NCBI GenBank assembly: GCA_001939145.1
Contig: LSRX01001223.1
Coordinates: forward strand, 107,458-171,457
Direction: 5' to 3'
Length of the DNA: 64,000 nucleotides
Source: Symbiodinium microadriaticum
Taxonomy: Eukaryota; Sar; Dinophyceae; Suessiales; Symbiodiniaceae
A program made the position numbers and the translations under genes. Positions 12,734-24,633 of the stretch are shown here, piece by piece (the first letter of the stretch is position 1; every line of letters begins with the position of its first letter). Below the pieces are notes generated by a model that saw nothing but the letters and a program-made list of their open reading frames with translations, had not been told where the DNA came from and ran no database searches.

Positions 12734-12934
12734 TCAGCGCTGGCAATCAGCAGCAGCGACAACAGCACAAGGATCGCGACCGTCACACAAACGCGTATGA
12801 CTGACCACCACAACCGCCAGCATCATCAAGACCACGACGCCACAAACCGACATGACCTCCACGGCAGCAGCTACGGCACACTGATCGAGACAGTCACACC
12901 AACGACACTGCCGCTGAAGTAAGAGAACAAACAA
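12734..12934 (-). CDS. Possible Cys-flanked membrane segment in block A
   Basis: The frame contains WCDCLDQCAVAAA, a hydrophobic stretch CGVVVLMMLAVVVVSH, then LCDGRDPCAVVAAADCQ. The duplicate at 23,578-23,856 (plus strand) keeps all the cysteines with a few substitutions. The two CD..D.CAV motifs look like an internal repeat. I do not recognise a family, and the strand is not certain. Confidence 0.3.
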   Translation of the reverse strand: MFVLLLQRQCRWCDCLDQCAVAAAVEVMSVCGVVVLMMLAVVVVSHTRLCDGRDPCAVVAAADCQR

Positions 12935-13621
12935 AACAAATCTGACGTGAGACTGAGAGTCTGCAGCCAGAATACAAGCAAAGTATTACTGTACAGTAGC
13001 GGCAGAGGGACGCGTATGTAAGGCTAAAATCGGAAACTGCTTTTGTAACCACAACATGAAAATGAGCAACATAAGCACCGACAAAATCACAAGCACACTC
13101 ACACTGCCTCTTCCCAATCTCACTGTCCATCGCGCTCCTCAACATCCTCATCACCACAGCAGTGACCGTAAAACTAATCACCATGGCCATTAAGCCTTCC
13201 TCGCCTGCAACACCATCATGATCGCCCTTCTCGCGGTCGTCATCCTCATCATCCGTGTCATTCTCAGCGTCATCATCACCACCACCAACAACAACATATC
13301 ACCACCATCACGCAATCCACCAGTTGGTACACCAAGCCAGCAAGCAACCAACAAACGAGTCCATCATTCCACAGCAAGTCTAACCAAAACAGTCTACTTT
13401 TTCATCCATCAGTTCACTCATTGCAACCCTTTCTTGCATTCATCCATGAACCCATCAACCACCAATCTGCATCATCGTCCTACTACTACAGGACGTCTGC
13501 TGCTGCATGCCATGCCGTCTGCTCTGCGTGTGTATGCGCTCTGGCATCCATGCTGGCTGTTGCTTCGCGCAGTCGCCTAGGTCTGCGCCGGTTTAGGGAG
13601 TCTGCACCTCTCCACCTGGGA

Positions 13622-14855
13622 TTCTGTTCATGCTGCGGGGTACGCAGAGACTTTAATTTTGTGGCCGTTTTGCTTCCTTGCCCTTTCTTCGCCATGTCTC
13701 TATCAGGGTGCGAAGGTCCTGTTGCTCCTGGCGCTCTTTCCTCCGAAGACAAGCGCAGACTCAGACTTGCTGGAGCTGCTGCGGGGAACTGGAGCCATGG
13801 GTTCTCGGTTTCTTTACCTTTCTTTTGCTGTCTCCCTCTGCTTCTCTCCCCGACTGCAAGCCGCTGAGCGCATGGCCACAAGTAGTCGATCGTCAGCTGC
13901 AGTATCAGGATTCCGTGTCGTGTCTGCTCCGCCGCCTCCTTGAAGAGCAGGTCGCCAAGGTCGCCCCCACTTTGCTCTCCGGCTCCAGCCTTCTTCGGAT
14001 AGCCCGCCGCGCCCGCCGCGCCGGGTGCTCCGGCTGCGATGCCCAAGGCTTGGCCATGGCAGAAGCTGATGCTGCCTTGGAAATCACGGCCACAGGTGCT
14101 ATGAGGGTTTAAGCTAGGGCCGATCTTCTTAATCACAAGGCTTTGAGATAACTCCTTTCCCAGTGGCGGAAGGTGCCTCCGAAGTGCACGCCTTGCTGAA
14201 GCAGCCGAACCAAGTGGCGATGGCCTTCGCTGTGAAAGCTGGAAAGCAGGAAGTCCGCCATTTTGGCCTCTGCTTCGCCTTCCAGAGACTTCAAAAACTG
14301 TGGGTCCATCGCATCACTCTCCATCCCTGACTCCCTACGAGTCTGCTACGAGATCGAGACTTCAAGGCTGCGGACAATCCAACCTTCCCATTGCGGCCGG
14401 TGATCAGTATGCCGAATAGGCTGTGATCGCTGGCTGTTCTCTTTATGAAGATGGCGAGAAAGATGGCAAGAATGCACAAGATGCCCAGCAGGGAGGGGAA
14501 GAGCAAGCAAGCACTGGAAGATTTCACCTTGTGAGGATCAACAACACAACGATGGCACGATTGGAACTACGGGGAAGACATACTCAACCAAAACGGCTTC
14601 CATATGCTTCCGTCACGCAAGTAACCGCAAGTACGCATGTGTGAAGTGTGAAGACGTGGATCCATGGAGCGAACATGTGCTCAAGACGGGCCACATGCTG
14701 ACCCGTCATCGGTCCCAACCTCTCCTACGACGTGAGAAGCTGCACCAGCTCGAATCAAATGCACGGAAGCGTCATCTCCATACCATTACACCGCTACCTG
14801 CACAACACCGTACAGGCAGGCACGCAAAGATATGTATCACCGAAAATATCGCCAT
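13622..14855 (+). repeat. Segmental duplication block B (copy 1)
   Basis: The block is direct and highly similar to 24,634-25,855. Indels of 3, 3 and 6 nt separate the copies (near 13,755, 13,980 and 14,293). Long frames stay open on both strands in both copies, so the coding strand cannot be decided from sequence alone. Confidence 0.85.
14291..14527 (-). CDS. Possible membrane-segment exon in block B
   Basis: The minus-strand frame starts MKSSSACLLFPSLLGILCIL and continues AIFLAIFIKRT, one strong membrane helix followed by basic residues. The same frame occurs at 25,343-25,576. A diverged form, LLFPFLPGILGVLVLELAL, occurs near 40,790 on the minus strand, where nucleotide identity is lower but the peptide pattern persists. 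This favours the minus strand as coding. The rest of the gene is unresolved, and the frame overlaps another minus-strand frame (MESDAMDPQ, 14,133-14,324). Confidence 0.35.
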   Translation of the reverse strand: MKSSSACLLFPSLLGILCILAIFLAIFIKRTASDHSLFGILITGRNGKVGLSAALKSRSRSRLVGSQGWRVMRWTHSF

Positions 14856-15389
14856 TGATGGATTTCATGTGTTGCTTCATGATTCGTCTGTTTAGTCGGT
14901 CATTCCCCGGTCATTTGTTGACTTGATTCTCTACGTAGTTGCATTTCTGTTGTATTCAATCGCTCAGTCGCGCATGTGCGAGAATATGCGTTGCACAAGG
15001 TTTATGCTTGTATTAAGGTAGCTGCATGCTGCAAATATGAATCTCAGACGTAATACTCAGCTATCGATGTACCGCTTTTTGAGGTAACTCAGCGATGCAC
15101 TGCTTGTCAGACAACCGACCTGCCATTTAACAAACCAGATCCATTCGCAGTTTACACACTTATCCATCATCGATTAAAATGAAGATTATGCCAATGTGTG
15201 TTTGTGTACAAACAAACAAACATACATGCATGCATACATACATACGTGCATATATACGTGCTGCCTGCCTACCTACGTATAGCCACCTACCTACGTATGT
15301 ACCTACGCACACATGCACGCGTACGTGCATACATACAGGTTCGTACATGCATATACGCATACATACATACGTATGTACATACAATACAT

Positions 15390-15826
15390 ACGTGCACACA
15401 TACCTGCACACCATTGCACACCTACATACCTATCTATTTGCCTACTTTGCCTGCATGCCATGCCTGCCTGCTTGCCCACCCGCCCGCCCGCCCGCCCACN
15501 TGCCTGCCTGCTTGCCCACCCGCCCGCCCACCTGCCTGGCTGCATGCCTGCCTCGACCGCCCACCCGCTTACACGCATGCATGCATACATAACATGCATG
15601 CAAGCAGGTAGCGTGCACGACAAGATGTGCAAAGAGCCCATGTATCGCAAATGTGCAGCAGGGAAGCCAAGAACGTGCTGCAGCGGTGATCTTTTTCCAA
15701 CCGCCTCACTCTCGTGGGTGCCGGCTGCATTGCAGGAGAAAGCACGACCTGCATGGTCTCGCGAGGTTTTGGTTTGTGACGGGGTTGGCGGAGTTGCGGT
15801 TGCCACTGGCTCTTCGTTACTCCGTC
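15390..15826 (+). repeat. Segmental duplication block C (copy 1)
   Basis: The block matches 26,520-26,867, with near identity from gaagccaagaacgtgctgca to the tccgtc junction. Its left part is a mosaic of CATA, CCTA, CCTG and CCCG microsatellite. Confidence 0.8.
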
Positions 15827-17435
15827 GGAGGAGAGAACTGGGATGTTAATGTTGATGTCTTTCCAGAGTCGCGCTACGGAGCCGCGATAGGGGCTGGTCG
15901 GCTAGTCTGCTGCAGCTTCCAAGCATGACCTTCACAAACATGGTCGTGTCATCATTGCGCATCTCGCCACCATTACATTGCAGCACCCGATTCAAGTTAG
16001 TTTTGGCAGGATGAACTCATGCCGTGCCGGATCCAGGACAATGACTTCCGCTGAACTAACCTGTAACCTTGAAAGGCGCACCATCTACCTACTATCTTTT
16101 GAAAGGTCTGTTTTGCTTGGGATTCCTCTTAACTTAAGGTCATGTAGCACTCGAAGACCTCAACACCCATCGCTCTCTTGCAGACCCCACAAGCCCAAGC
16201 AAGCCACGTGTCGCTGACCGCATCAAAACGTTCAGCCAGCTTTTTTTTTTGACTTCGTCGTCTCGCTCGGCCTTCCAACTTCCAACGGCAAAGATGGCAG
16301 GAACGGCAAACGTTGTCGCAATTGTCTTTTTCATAGCAGAACAAAGAGCAGAGAACCCGGCTGGTTATCATTGTTGTCAGTGCCACTTCAAGAGTGTCAT
16401 CTTCTTCGTATCCGTCACATTGAGCATCCCAACGGCCACTGCAAGTCATACCATGAGCACCATCATGGCCAACCACCGTGCACATCACCGTCACCGTCAC
16501 CATCGCCCCGCAACAGTGCCAAAGAGCAGCCGCGGCGGCAGAAGAACCAGCAGCAACGCGCTCCCGTCCCGTCCCGCACCATCGCCATGCTAACACCACA
16601 AACACCACAAACACCACATCCATCACCAGTACCACCACGACAACTACTACCATAAACACCACCACAGCCAGCAGCACAGCCACCAGAACAACCAGCATTG
16701 GTGCGACCGTGTTCCTTTGTACAAGCTGTTCAGTGGTACCAATCTTCCCAACCGAAGCCAAATTCTACTTCCTCTGCTAAGTCAAAGGGCCGTCTCGTCC
16801 AAAGCGACCTGTTCAGGACCTGAACGAGAACGGCTTAGCTTGCTCAGCTCCTATCGGACTCTTTCATTTTTGACTCTGGGGCTGCCTTGCGAGACAAGCC
16901 TAAACCCTTGAACTGCCGCACTTCTGCCACAAACACCGAGAGGGTGCTTAGAAGCTGGACAGTTTCCCCTAGACTCCTAAAACCCCTCCCCCTCAAAACG
17001 AAAATCCCGATAGACCCTCGTCTGCCGTCTGGCGCCCTGGACTCTTTCGAGCTCAAGTCTTCTCGGGCTCTGGCACGAGATCTTGCTTGTGCCCCAAGCA
17101 GGATCGCCTCAACGTCAACTACACAATGGAGCAAATTCATACCTATATAAGCGGAGCTGTCGACTGCCACGCCCCCCAAATCCGTCTCCACTAAAGCTCC
17201 TAGACCTGCCATGTACGAGCTGAGCGCCTTGCACGCCAAATGTGATGATTCTATTAAGGCCCTTTTGCTCCCGCTGAAACTTCCACATGCCAAGGTCAGC
17301 CCAGACCCGACATGTCGCTACATATGTTAAACTAACCTATGCAGATGCATACGCCATAAAAAAACCATGTAACCGTGAACTCTGCATACCCCCCGACTTC
17401 CGTCATGTGCGTTCTGTAGGCTCGTGGCGATTTCT
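15827..17435. other. Unassigned DNA present only in duplication copy 1
   Basis: This 1.6-kb piece is missing from copy 2. It contains a CAC/ACC-rich stretch (16,480-16,690) open on both strands. No domain was recognised. Confidence 0.4.
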
Positions 17436-18800
17436 ACCCTAGGGGTCACTATAGAGTGCTGGAATACCATGCTGCTGTCATACTGTAATGTGCCCATACT
17501 TCAACAGGGTATACCGTGATGCTGTAATGCTGTGATGTGGGGCCGTAATGCTGCAATCCTAGATACTAGTGGGCACCCCCTGAATAAATGGCAGTTGCTG
17601 AGTCTTCATGGCTCTGAGGGAGCGTTGTGTGTTGTATCTTGCTGGTATCAGTTCATCCTAGGGTTCCGGAGCCTTTGAGTTGATGCATCCGCGGGTTAGG
17701 TGTTAGCATTTCGTTCATAAGTCGTGCCAGGCTTTCGAGTTCAGAACTTTGCCCCAATAAGGTGGGTAATTCTGTCGCTGGCGTGCCTTACACAGGCTCA
17801 GACCCTTTCCATCCCAACAAGATACTAAAATCCTAAGTCCTCTGCCTAGGCCCCGACTACAGCCAACAGTTCAAACCCTTGAGCTCTAAACCTGGCCTAC
17901 TTAAATACGAAGAGTAGCTGCAAGATCTGAGGGCTTGGGCCGAGTATAATTCAGGTCCAGAAACTCGGGCTTGCCGTCAGGATCCGGGGTTTATGGAAAG
18001 GGGGTTGCTAATATCCCTTTGTCGCTGTGTCAGGACTGAAGAGAGCAGCGAATGTTTGAACAAGAAAGACGTCGCTTTCCAGGCTTGGTTTGAGACTTTC
18101 GCACGCTGATTTTGTCGACCTTTGCATGGTAACATCGGCTGAAAGGAGTTTCTGGCACAAACCTCGCGCTGATGATCAGATGCCAGGACGTGCACTATAG
18201 TACCATGATGCCGTAATGACACAACGCCTCTAATGCATTCATGAGCTAATCTTACATGTACGGCAGCATATCTGATCGCCGAGGCCCCCGGCCAGGGCGA
18301 TGTCCTCCTTCCCCTGCACTTGCGCTGCGTGCACTGCACGTAGGTTCGATGTACAAGCAGACTACCGCATACTATAGTATGCTCTAATGGACTCTTGTAC
18401 TATACTCTAGGCTTTAGTACACTAGAGTGGCTTTCGTGGCCTGTAGACACTGCCTACACCGCATTGCTGCCAAAGCTACAATGCACCGTATATAGTACAC
18501 CATCATTCTATTTTGCAGTGTAGGATATGGCCCGAACGGGTGGCATACGCTTGAGCTGCAAGGCTCACATGCACGTGGGGAGAGCAAGAAATGAACTGCA
18601 CAAGGTCTTGTACGACATGTAATGAGACATGGTACTGACAGCACCGTCCACCAAGCCTACAATCACGCCACTATGGGTTGAAAGGCCTGTAAAAGCGAGG
18701 CGCGCTCTCAATTTGACCCATGCTATAGTAGAATGAAGCATAGCATAGTGTAGTAGAGTACAGTACAATATCGTATAATTCTTCGTATTCGTCTGAGCTT
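17436..18800 (+). repeat. Segmental duplication block D (copy 1, diverged)
   Basis: The block is colinear with 26,895-28,340 but clearly more diverged than A and B. Shared anchors include aggggtcactatagag / aggggtcactagagaa and gacgtcgctttccaggcttg. No coding exon is defensible. Confidence 0.7.
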
Positions 18801-18834
18801 AAGTTTTAGTCCTACTCGTAATCTTTACTCCAGG

Positions 18835-19385
18835 TCATACTGACATTAGTATCACTGTTTGTACTTGTATTCGCTTTACTATACATGTTAGTATTTGTAT
18901 TGGTATTAGAAATTGTATTTGTATTAGCATGTGTGTTAGTGTTTGTATTTGCATAATATGCGAATTAGTATAGGTATTAGAACTAGCATCACTGCCAGTG
19001 TTAGCATTCGTACTCGATTTAGCAATAATTTCGGTATTGATACTCGTACGAGCATTAGTCTTAGTGTTAGAAATAAAATAAGTAGGTATGACAGCATCAG
19101 GACCAACATTACCAGTATTAGTATTCGAATTTGTATTAGTATTCGTGTTAGTACTGATACGTGTACTTGTACGATTCTCGTTTCGTATTTGTTTTTCTTT
19201 CATACAGGAATTAACACGAGTATTAGCATTAGAGCCCACATTAACATTCGGATTAGTATTCGAATTAGTATTCATACTCGTACTCGTAATCGTATTCGTA
19301 TTCGCATTCGGATTAGCCTTCGTGTTCATAGTCGTACTCGTCTTGGCCGTAACGGTATTTGTACAGGCATTGGAGAAAATATAGA
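18835..19385. repeat. Degenerate hexanucleotide tract (GTATTA/GTATTC)
   Basis: About 550 nt consist of variants of a 6-bp unit. On the minus strand it translates to Asn-Thr dipeptides for most of 185 codons, and on the plus strand to Val/Leu/Phe. I regard it as an old satellite rather than a gene. Confidence 0.7.
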
Positions 19386-19399
19386 ACAGCACAAGAACA

Positions 19400-21690
19400 G
19401 CACCTGGCCTCCCATTTTTTCACGAGGGCGACAAGGGTCTCGGGTATCATTGCCCGCCTCACGAAGACCCCATGGGAGCAGAACAGGGTTTCGGGGGTAT
19501 ACTATACTGTAGCTACACACGGACTGTAAGGAAATGGCGGTACCAATTATTCAGATGCTGCAGGGCTTAATGAAATCCCCCGACCAAACAGGCGCTTTCT
19601 TTCAGTGCTTGATTTCTGAATGGATCCCCAGTGAATAGTCTAACATACGACTTCCTGAAGTCCAACAAAGCAGAATATGAAATGTCCCAGTGGCCTACCT
19701 AAATCCTTATTGGGCGGCACGCTCAACAGCCACGGATCGACATTAGATCAGGGTTTAGAGTTTCGCGTTTAGAGGTCTAGGGCTTTCAGGGTTTCAGCGC
19801 GCTGAACAAGATTTAGAGCCGCTGGTTGGTTCAGGGTTTGGGGTTCTGAGGCCCGAGCTGCCCTGAGCTTGTGGAAGTAAAATGCGATAAGGGCTTCGGG
19901 TGTAGGGCTTAGTGTTTTTGGACTCCCAACCCTCACAAGGCCCTTATAGTAAACCTTGTAGTATCCTAGAGCTACCAGCCTTGAGAATCCCCTATGGAAA
20001 CCCTGGTATGGCCTAAACCGGCAACCCGGCCCTAAACCCCAAACTCCCCCCAAGCCTTCCTTTCGTCCACTGAACGTAGACTTGTGCATGCATGGGCTCT
20101 TGAGGTGGGCCACAACAGCTGACAAGCAGAAAACCTAAATCAATTTGCATCCCACAATAGACTATCTACAAGAAATGAAGAACACTACCAATACTTTACG
20201 AACATAATAACAGAATATACCCCAAGACCCTATTCCAATTATCAAGGCCCCTGCATTACCTATCTTCTGCGACGAGCTACCTGAATGTTTCTGCTAGAAT
20301 CTGGCCGAACATGGCTTTGGGAGTGTCGGTTCCAGGGGTTCAGGGCTCATGTAGGGGCTAAGGAATACGCTCCCTACACCCCAAAACGTCCTAACCCTAA
20401 ACCGTTTTGGTAGTCATTTGGGCTTCTATGTTACTTCGGGAGGCAGGCTGCTTCCTAATGGAGGGGCGCCTGAATCCTTAGAATAGGGGCTGGGAATACT
20501 TTACATGGAGACTACTGGTATCAGGGGATGCTATTTTTAATTATTTGGTATTTCGGGCATGTTCTCTAATTGTAGAGAAGTATTTGCGGCATGTTTCTAA
20601 TTGTTGGGTACTTGCAGTATGTTACAGTATGAGCATACAAGGACTATGAGGGGAGATGAATATTAATACCAGGACTCAGGATCCTATATTGGGTCGCTTC
20701 TTTTCTCCCGGGACATGTTCTGAACGTGACACCACACCGTGTCACGTCTTATAGGGTTTAAGGCTTTTTGAACACTTGAAACAGGGTTGTACATATTGGT
20801 TACGGCTGTTACTACTATAGGGCATCAGGGTTTATAGAGTTGGAGTAAAGGTCGGGTTGAATAAGGATTTTAGTAAGGGCTTTGGAATGTAAGCGTCTGC
20901 TGCTTAAAGGATCTTGGGACTTAATAACTAGCGTTATAGTTAAATAGGTTAGCTCTACTTAGTATTACTTACATCCCCAGTTAGTGTAGTTAGAACCTAC
21001 CTTACTAAGTCCTCTGATCCTCCACGTAGGTTCTCAAGGGCTTATGGCCTCATCATGAATTTGGATGGTTCTCTAAATTACGGTCCGGCTTGGGGACCCG
21101 ACAAGTAAGGCAGAACGTGCAACAAACACCCGAGAAGGTACGCGAATCTAGACAACTTCCCGTACGTGTGTACGCGAGAGGACGGCTTGTTTTAGGGGGC
21201 TGCGTCGGGGGGATGTGGAGGCATGACCGCCTCAGCATGCAACATATGGTTTGTCTAAGCTGTTCTGCACACAGTGCTTGCGTCTTAGGACAGATTTGAT
21301 GCACCTTCCAACCCAAGATCAGCACGGTAAGCTTTGCAAATGTATTGCAGACTGCGACAAGTACAAAAGGCCACAGCCCTGAGCCAAGCTCGGAACCCCA
21401 CAGTAAGTTTGCGCACGCTGTTTCCAGATGGGTCTGACGGTTAGACATGCACTTTGTAGCTCAAGGTTCATTGGGGCCACGCGGAGCCACATCAGGGACG
21501 GGCCGGGTGGGAGAAGAATCAGCACAGGCCTCTTGGGTTGTGGGTTTCTTAACATTAGGGGTACAGTGCTTAAGGATCCTTGTAATAAGCATGCTACTAT
21601 GTAGGGTCTATGTTGGGGTCCTGGCTTTACTGAAACTACGGCATTCAAGCATAAGCCACTAAACCTGCAGAAACAGTTTCTAGACCTTGT
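19400..21690. other. Unassigned intergenic or intronic DNA
   Basis: It holds partial MITE-beta pieces at about 20,217-20,262 and 20,460-20,500. No exon could be supported. Confidence 0.4.
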
Positions 21691-21693
21691 GAC

Positions 21694-21790
21694 CTGAAAA
21701 CCGTTTGCCTGGTCGTACTTGAGGCCCACGACGGTGCCAATGTCCCCTGGTCGCAGGCATTCGGGTGGCAATGCGATAGGACCCGAACAC
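21694..21790 (-). CDS. SH3-like exon, RPGDIGTVVGL
   Basis: The frame reads PPECLRPGDIGTVVGLKYDQ and then ANGFQ, ending at CAG before GTCACA. The PGDIGTVV signature matches the N-terminal half of the same small domain as at 29.9-34.3 kb. The nearest acceptor, TTCTAG, lies inside the end of a MITE-beta copy, so the exon may start later than given. Confidence 0.45.
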
Positions 21791-22309
21791 CTAGAATAGG
21801 CTGTTGCTGTAAAGTACGATGACTATGTTATGGGGCCCTATGGAGCAGGACTACTTATTTTTCAGGCCCCCCCATGAAGGGTTTTAAGCTTCCTCCAAGA
21901 TCTGGTAGGGTTATTGACTCAGCTCATGTGCAGAAGCTGAAGCTAGCTTCGAGCTTCGGGGCTTTCAGGAATCCTTTAGCGGATCTCTCCGGGTTTTGTA
22001 GTTTTGGGAGTTTGGCGGCTGGAATCGGGGTGGTGTTGAAGTTCGTAAACGTCTATCGGGACTCTACTGGCATACTGCTTCTGATTAGTCAGACCTCTAC
22101 AGTATTGTGTGCGAGGCCTTCACGGGACAACCACCAAACAAACCCTGACCCCAATACCCAATAGTGCAGGCTGCAATCAGTAGTCTTAAACTCATGTGGC
22201 AAAAAGGCTATCCACAAGAAGCCTTTACTTGGCTCTCCGTGTACGTACCAAGAACCCCTGAACCTAAGGCCCCCCAGCAGCAGAACCAAAACCCCTATAG
22301 AGCCCACTG

Positions 22310-22891
22310 TATCTTGATCTATATCCACATCGATAGCCAGATGTATATCTATAGCTATATCTATATCGATATCGATACCTGGATCTATATCTGTCTCTGA
22401 TTCTACATATATGTACAAAGTACCCTACCATATACTATATATAAGTTGTAATATGCAGCACATAGTACGTGGCAACTGGTAGAAAACAAAGAAAACAAAG
22501 AACACATAATATAAAAATGTATGTGACGAAACGAAAGGCTAATATACATACATACATACATACATACATAGATACATAGATACATAGATACATACATACA
22601 TACATACATACATACATGCATACATACAATCGAAAAATGCCAGCAATACGCATGTCATATGTGTACAATATTTGATGCAATGTGTGGCAAGTTTTGGACC
22701 AAGTTGGATATATATATATATATATATATAACTGTGTGTGTTTATTTCATTGTATACATATACACACAGACTCCCATCTCTTGGCGGCAGCTTACAGCAT
22801 GTAACCTGCAAAAGTAACATAAAGACACATTTACATAATAATGTACACCAAACTTGAACATATACAAGTATACGATACACATACAAGCATG

Positions 22892-22923
<32 letters not shown>

Positions 22924-23054
22924 CATATGAAACAAAGGGCTTTTAATGTGTGTATCTATATATAACGTAGTACAACTCATAATGTAGCATACAAACACAG
23001 CTGTGTGGGATATAGACTGTAGGGCATACATACATGTGAATCTTCTACACAGAC

Positions 23055-23085
<31 letters not shown>

Positions 23086-23100
23086 TGTATGTATATGTAG
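22310..23100. repeat. Microsatellite-rich interval
   Basis: ATATCGAT-type repeats (22,315-22,395), CATA (22,545-22,625), TA (22,706-22,730), CT then TA (22,890-22,925) and ATGT (23,052-23,095). No gene is seen. Confidence 0.9.
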
Positions 23101-23577
23101 GTGCATAAACGGATTCAAAATACAATCGCACATACTACTGTAAAACATGACACACAAGCAGGATAACTTTAGCATGAGTGAACTACTGGATGAAAGAGTA
23201 GACTGTTTTGGTTAGACTTGCTGTGGAATGATGGACTCGTTGGTTGGTTGCTTGCTGGCTTGGTGTACCCACTGGTGGACTGCATGATGGTGGTGATATG
23301 TTGTTGTTGGGGGTGGTGATGACGATGAGAATGACATGGATGATGAGGATGACGACTGCGAGAAGGGCGATCATGATGGTGGTGATGCAGGCGAGGAAGG
23401 CTTAATGGCCATGGTGACTAGTCTTATGGTCACTGCTGTGATGATGAGGATGCTGGGGAGCGCGATGGACAGTGAGATGGGGAAGAGGCAGTGTGAGTGT
23501 GCTTGTGATTTTGTCGGTGCTTATGTTGCTCATTGTCATGTTTTGGTTACAAAAGCAGTCTCTGATTTCAGCTTTAC

Positions 23578-23856
23578 ATGCTCGTCCCTCTGCCGCTGCT
23601 GTCATGCTTTGCTTGTATTCTGGCTGTACATTCTCAGTCTCATGTCAGATTGGTTGTGTTTGTTCTCTTGCTTCAGCGGCAGCGTCGTTGGTGTGACTGT
23701 CCCGATCAGTGTGCCGTAGCTGCTGCCATGGAGGTCGTGTTGGTTTGTGGCGTCGTGGTCTTGATGATGCTGGCGGTTGTGGTGGTCAGTCATAAGCGTT
23801 TGTGTGACGGTCGCGATCCTTGTGCTGTTGTCGCTGCTGCTGATTGCCAGCGCTGA
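23578..23856 (+). CDS. Possible Cys-flanked membrane segment, inverted copy
   Basis: This is the paralogue of 12,734-12,934 and is open further upstream (MLVPLPLLSCFACILAV). WCDCPDQCAVAAA and RLCDGRDPCAVV are conserved. It could equally be non-coding DNA kept open by chance since a recent duplication. Confidence 0.3.
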   Translation: MLVPLPLLSCFACILAVHSQSHVRLVVFVLLLQRQRRWCDCPDQCAVAAAMEVVLVCGVVVLMMLAVVVVSHKRLCDGRDPCAVVAAADCQR

Positions 23857-24329
23857 CCATGGCGCTGATCTCGATGGTGGTGGTGGTGGTGGCGGTGGTG
23901 GTAGTGGTGTGCTAATTAAGATCCTGGTCATTGTGATTGCTTGCACTCCTGGTTTGAGTTCATGTTGATGTTGCCTCGTTTGCTGATCTTGATTGGATGT
24001 TATGGTCCCAGACCTTCTAAGCCCGAAGCCCCGAGCGCGCTAAAGACCATAAGCCCTAAACGCTGAGGTCGCCGGCCAGCGCCCGGGACTTTGGCTTCCT
24101 GCGCAGGCCTTTGTAGGATGCTTTACGGGATTTTGCTGTGTTTCATCGTGTTTTCAGGGGCCGCAGTACGTAGATTACGCGGAAGCCCTACATTATGTCA
24201 TAGCTAGTATAGCTGTTTTTCGGTACTTTCAGGAGGGCTATTACTGCTGATCGTTCAGATTTCCACACTAAGCCCTGCAAAACCCAATGAAAAACCGTGT
24301 TCGGCCCTATTAAAACCTCCTTTCAGCAA

Positions 24330-24610
24330 CCCTAGACCCTGGACCCTAAACCCAAAATCCCAAAACCCTAAACCCCAAAGTCCTAAAACCCTAAACCCCA
24401 AACCCTAAAACCCTAAGACCCTAAACCCTTAACCCCAAAACCCTAAAACTTCAAAACCCTAAACCCTAAAACACTCCCCTAAATCCCTAAACCCTGAACC
24501 CAAAACTCTAAAACCCAAGAACCCTTTAAAAAAACCTAAGCCTAAGAACCCTAAGAACCCTAACAAGCCCTAAGAACCCTAAGACCATAAAGCCCTAAGA
24601 ACCCTAAAGA
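24330..24610 (-). repeat. CCCTAAA array in inverted block A
   Basis: The counterpart of 12,006-12,240, expanded with CCCTAAGAA units. Confidence 0.85.
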
Positions 24611-24633
24611 ACCCTCCTCCTCAGACCCGAGCT

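Larger units (their letters stand above)
11968..13420 (+). repeat. Segmental duplication block A (copy 1)
   Basis: The block begins gagctcgggtctggggagga and is the reverse complement of 23,173-24,632. It includes a TTTAGGG array, a CCA microsatellite and several open frames. Indels between the copies in the GAT-rich part are multiples of three. Confidence 0.85.
23173..24632 (-). repeat. Segmental duplication block A (copy 2, inverted)
   Basis: This is the inverted copy of 11,968-13,420. Its end, cagacccgagctcg, abuts block B directly, whereas copy 1 has 201 nt between A and B. Confidence 0.85.

Noticed and set aside
14257-14267. GCCATTTTGGC, the core of the dinoflagellate spliced leader (also at 25,309-25,319)
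   Set aside because: Only 11 of 22 bases match, the flanks differ, and it lies inside a conserved open frame, so a relict leader is not supported.
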